Shown piece after piece: positions 54,548-55,817 of a stretch of 55,817 nt of DNA. The notes below the pieces were generated by a model, which saw only the letters and a list, made by a program, of their open reading frames with translations, made no database searches and was not told the origin of the DNA. The stretch lies in IMG/VR virus record IMGVR_UViG_3300046474_000593, positions 1 to 55,817 of that record. One strand, 5' to 3'. Positions within the stretch are counted from its first letter, which is position 1, and every line of letters starts with the position of its first letter. The position numbers were made by a program, and so were the translations under genes. This DNA is from a virus.

Positions 54548-54776
54548 CCGCTTCCTGCGCCTCGACGAGGTGTTGCACACCACCGGCCTGGGCCGTAACA
54601 CGGTTTATCGTCGCATCAGGGAAGGCACCTTCCCAAAACAGGTTAGAATAGGTCCCAACTCAGTCGCTTGGCGCCAGTCAGCCATCGCTCAATGGATGAT
54701 CGATCTGCCCCCAGCAACGACCAATCAGTACATTGATCAGTACACCAAAAACAACTCCTCGCGACAAACCCTCTAA
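54519..54776 (+). CDS. AlpA-family excisionase / regulator
   Basis: An 85-aa helix-turn-helix protein of the AlpA/MerR-like type: [50 protein letters not shown]. AlpA-like proteins act as excisionases or integrase activators in P4-like elements. It is the last phage gene on the right, next to the integrase in the circular form. It is followed after 23 bp by queD. Confidence 0.85.
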   Translation: MNKSTTETIDRFLRLDEVLHTTGLGRNTVYRRIREGTFPKQVRIGPNSVAWRQSAIAQWMIDLPPATTNQYIDQYTKNNSSRQTL

Positions 54777-54799
54777 ATTCAAGCCTTACAGGTCATACC
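54777..54799. other. probable right attachment region (attR boundary)
   Basis: The 23 nt between the excisionase stop and the queD start codon mark the phage-to-host switch. No matching copy can be checked because the left junction is outside the window, so the exact core is not known. Confidence 0.35.
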
Positions 54800-55156
54800 G
54801 TGGAAATCTTCAAAGAATTTACCTTCGAATCCGCCCATCGCCTGCCCCACGTACCGGACGGCCACAAGTGCGGCCGCCTGCACGGTCACTCGTTCAAAGT
54901 GGCGATTCACCTGAGCGGCGACCTCGATCCGCACACCGGCTGGATCCGCGATTTCTCGGAAATCAAAGAAATCTTCAAGCCGCTGTACGAGCGCCTGGAC
55001 CACAACTACCTGAACGACATTCCCGGCCTGGAAAACCCGACCAGCGAAGTGCTGGCCAAGTGGATCTGGAATGAGTTGAAGCCGTTGTTGCCGGAACTCA
55101 GCGCGATCCGCATCCACGAGACCTGCACCAGCGGTTGCATCTATCGCGGTGAGTAA
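54800..55156 (+). CDS. queD: 6-carboxy-5,6,7,8-tetrahydropterin synthase (QueD)
   Basis: A 118-aa host enzyme of queuosine/7-deazaguanine synthesis, converting dihydroneopterin triphosphate to carboxytetrahydropterin. Zinc-binding His residues are visible in FESAHRLPH and LHGHSF, with catalytic Cys in [10 protein letters not shown] and a Glu near the C-terminus (HETCTSGC). The start is GTG at 54800, with AGG 7 nt upstream, as read from phage-side DNA. A terminator follows. This is chromosomal flank. Confidence 0.93.
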   Translation: MEIFKEFTFESAHRLPHVPDGHKCGRLHGHSFKVAIHLSGDLDPHTGWIRDFSEIKEIFKPLYERLDHNYLNDIPGLENPTSEVLAKWIWNELKPLLPELSAIRIHETCTSGCIYRGE

Positions 55157-55214
55157 GCCGATCCCAGGCACGGACGCTCCCGCAAAGGGAAATGCGTTTC
55201 GTCAGTGAATAGAG

Positions 55215-55240
55215 AAACAGCCTTCAATGGCTGTTTTTTT
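55215..55240 (+). terminator. intrinsic terminator after queD
   Basis: Stem AAACAGCC/GGCTGTTT with a 6-nt loop and seven T, 58 nt after the queD stop. Confidence 0.85.
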
Positions 55241-55283
55241 ATGCCTATGCTTTTGGGCTCGCACACGCCAAGAGGACGCCCCC

Positions 55284-55817
55284 ATGACTGACTGGCCGCT
55301 GGCTCAGACCTATCGTTTCAACGGGCACTCCGTTCGCTACGCCGTACGTGGCGACGGTCCGCCGCTGGTGTTCGTGCATGGCACGCCCTTCTCTTCTCAT
55401 GTGTGGCACCGGATCGCGCCGCACTTCATCACCACGCACCGGGTGTATTACTTCGACTTGCTGGGTTACGGGCAGTCCGCACAGCCGGACGACGATGTAT
55501 CGCTGGGCGTGCAAAACCAACTGTTGGCGCAATTGCTGGAGCACTGGGGCCTGGAACGGCCAGACGTGGTGGCACACGATTTCGGCGGCGCCACTGTGTT
55601 GCGCGCGCATCTGCTCAATGGCAAGGATTACCGCAGCCTGACGCTGATTGACCCGGTGGCGCTGTCGCCCTGGGGTTCGCCGTTCGTGCAGCATGTGCGT
55701 CAGCATGAAGCGGCGTTCAGCGGGCTGCCTGATTACATTCAACGGGCGATTGTGCCGACCTATATTCGTGGCGCGATCAAGCGCGAGATTTCCGATCAGG
55801 AGCTGGCGCCTTACGTG
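55284..55817 (+). CDS. alpha/beta hydrolase (haloalkane-dehalogenase-like), 3'-truncated by the window
   Basis: The first 178 codons of a host alpha/beta hydrolase that runs off the window edge. It starts MTDWPLAQTYRFNGHSVRYAV; VFVHGTPFSS is the oxyanion-hole region, and the nucleophile elbow is AHDFGGA, with Asp as nucleophile as in haloalkane dehalogenases. GAGG lies upstream of the ATG. Together with queD it defines the chromosomal side of the junction. Confidence 0.88.
   Translation, partial: MTDWPLAQTYRFNGHSVRYAVRGDGPPLVFVHGTPFSSHVWHRIAPHFITTHRVYYFDLLGYGQSAQPDDDVSLGVQNQLLAQLLEHWGLERPDVVAHDFGGATVLRAHLLNGKDYRSLTLIDPVALSPWGSPFVQHVRQHEAAFSGLPDYIQRAIVPTYIRGAIKREISDQELAPYV

Noticed and set aside
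1-55817. CRISPR array
   Set aside because: No regularly spaced short repeats were seen; the repeated GC-rich blocks are the DGR repeats.

Overview
The window is an almost complete temperate phage genome integrated in a Pseudomonas-like chromosome. Only about 1 kb of host DNA is visible, at the right end: queD and a truncated alpha/beta hydrolase. The host genus is inferred from the style of these genes, the moderately high GC content and the phage gene types; no database was searched.

The phage is a contractile-tailed (myovirus) mosaic. It combines a P22-like capsid, a Mu/P2-like sheath and baseplate, a lambda-like control and replication region, and a P4-type tyrosine integrase. The left end (1-1176, plus strand) is the integrase. 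The minus strand from 27.9 kb down to 1.2 kb is the late operon. In transcription order it carries holin-like proteins, an HslV-like Ntn-hydrolase, the terminase subunits, portal, scaffold, coat, connectors, an SGNH-hydrolase fibre, sheath, tube, frameshifted tail chaperone, tape measure, baseplate, a glycine-rich tail fibre with its chaperone, endolysin and nested Rz/Rz1. Three small plus-strand genes (at 2.4 and 11.8-12.3 kb) sit inside it as probable morons. Several intrinsic terminators lie between late genes, which suggests processive antitermination.

The minus strand from 36.7 to 28.6 kb is a compact early-left operon: a Cro-like protein, a ribbon-helix-helix-like protein, O-like and P-like replication proteins with a candidate origin inside O, NinB/NinG-like proteins, a dNMP kinase and a phosphoesterase. 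It includes three small overlapping genes of 42, 57 and 49 codons. The S24 repressor (36798-37571, plus) sits at the switch. The same 17-bp operator, TTTAGC-N5-GCTAAA, overlaps the -10 box of both the leftward promoter (about 36.72 kb) and a rightward promoter (about 37.94 kb).

The plus strand from 38.2 to 54.8 kb is the early-right operon: an HNH endonuclease, many tiny overlapping genes, a Bet/RecT annealase and YqaJ exonuclease, a DNA methyltransferase, and an AlpA-type excisionase at the end. Embedded in it is the highlight of the window, a diversity-generating retroelement (DGR). It has a reverse transcriptase (50087-51247), an Avd-like accessory protein, one template repeat (50047-50150) and three C-type-lectin-fold target genes, each ending in a variable repeat. 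All 43 template-to-variable substitutions that I count fall on template adenines. One target lies about 10 kb from the template, and none of the three is a recognisable tail gene.

No rRNA, tRNA or CRISPR array was seen. On the circularised phage, excisionase and integrase would be adjacent across attP, so the integrated form separates int from the early-right operon.
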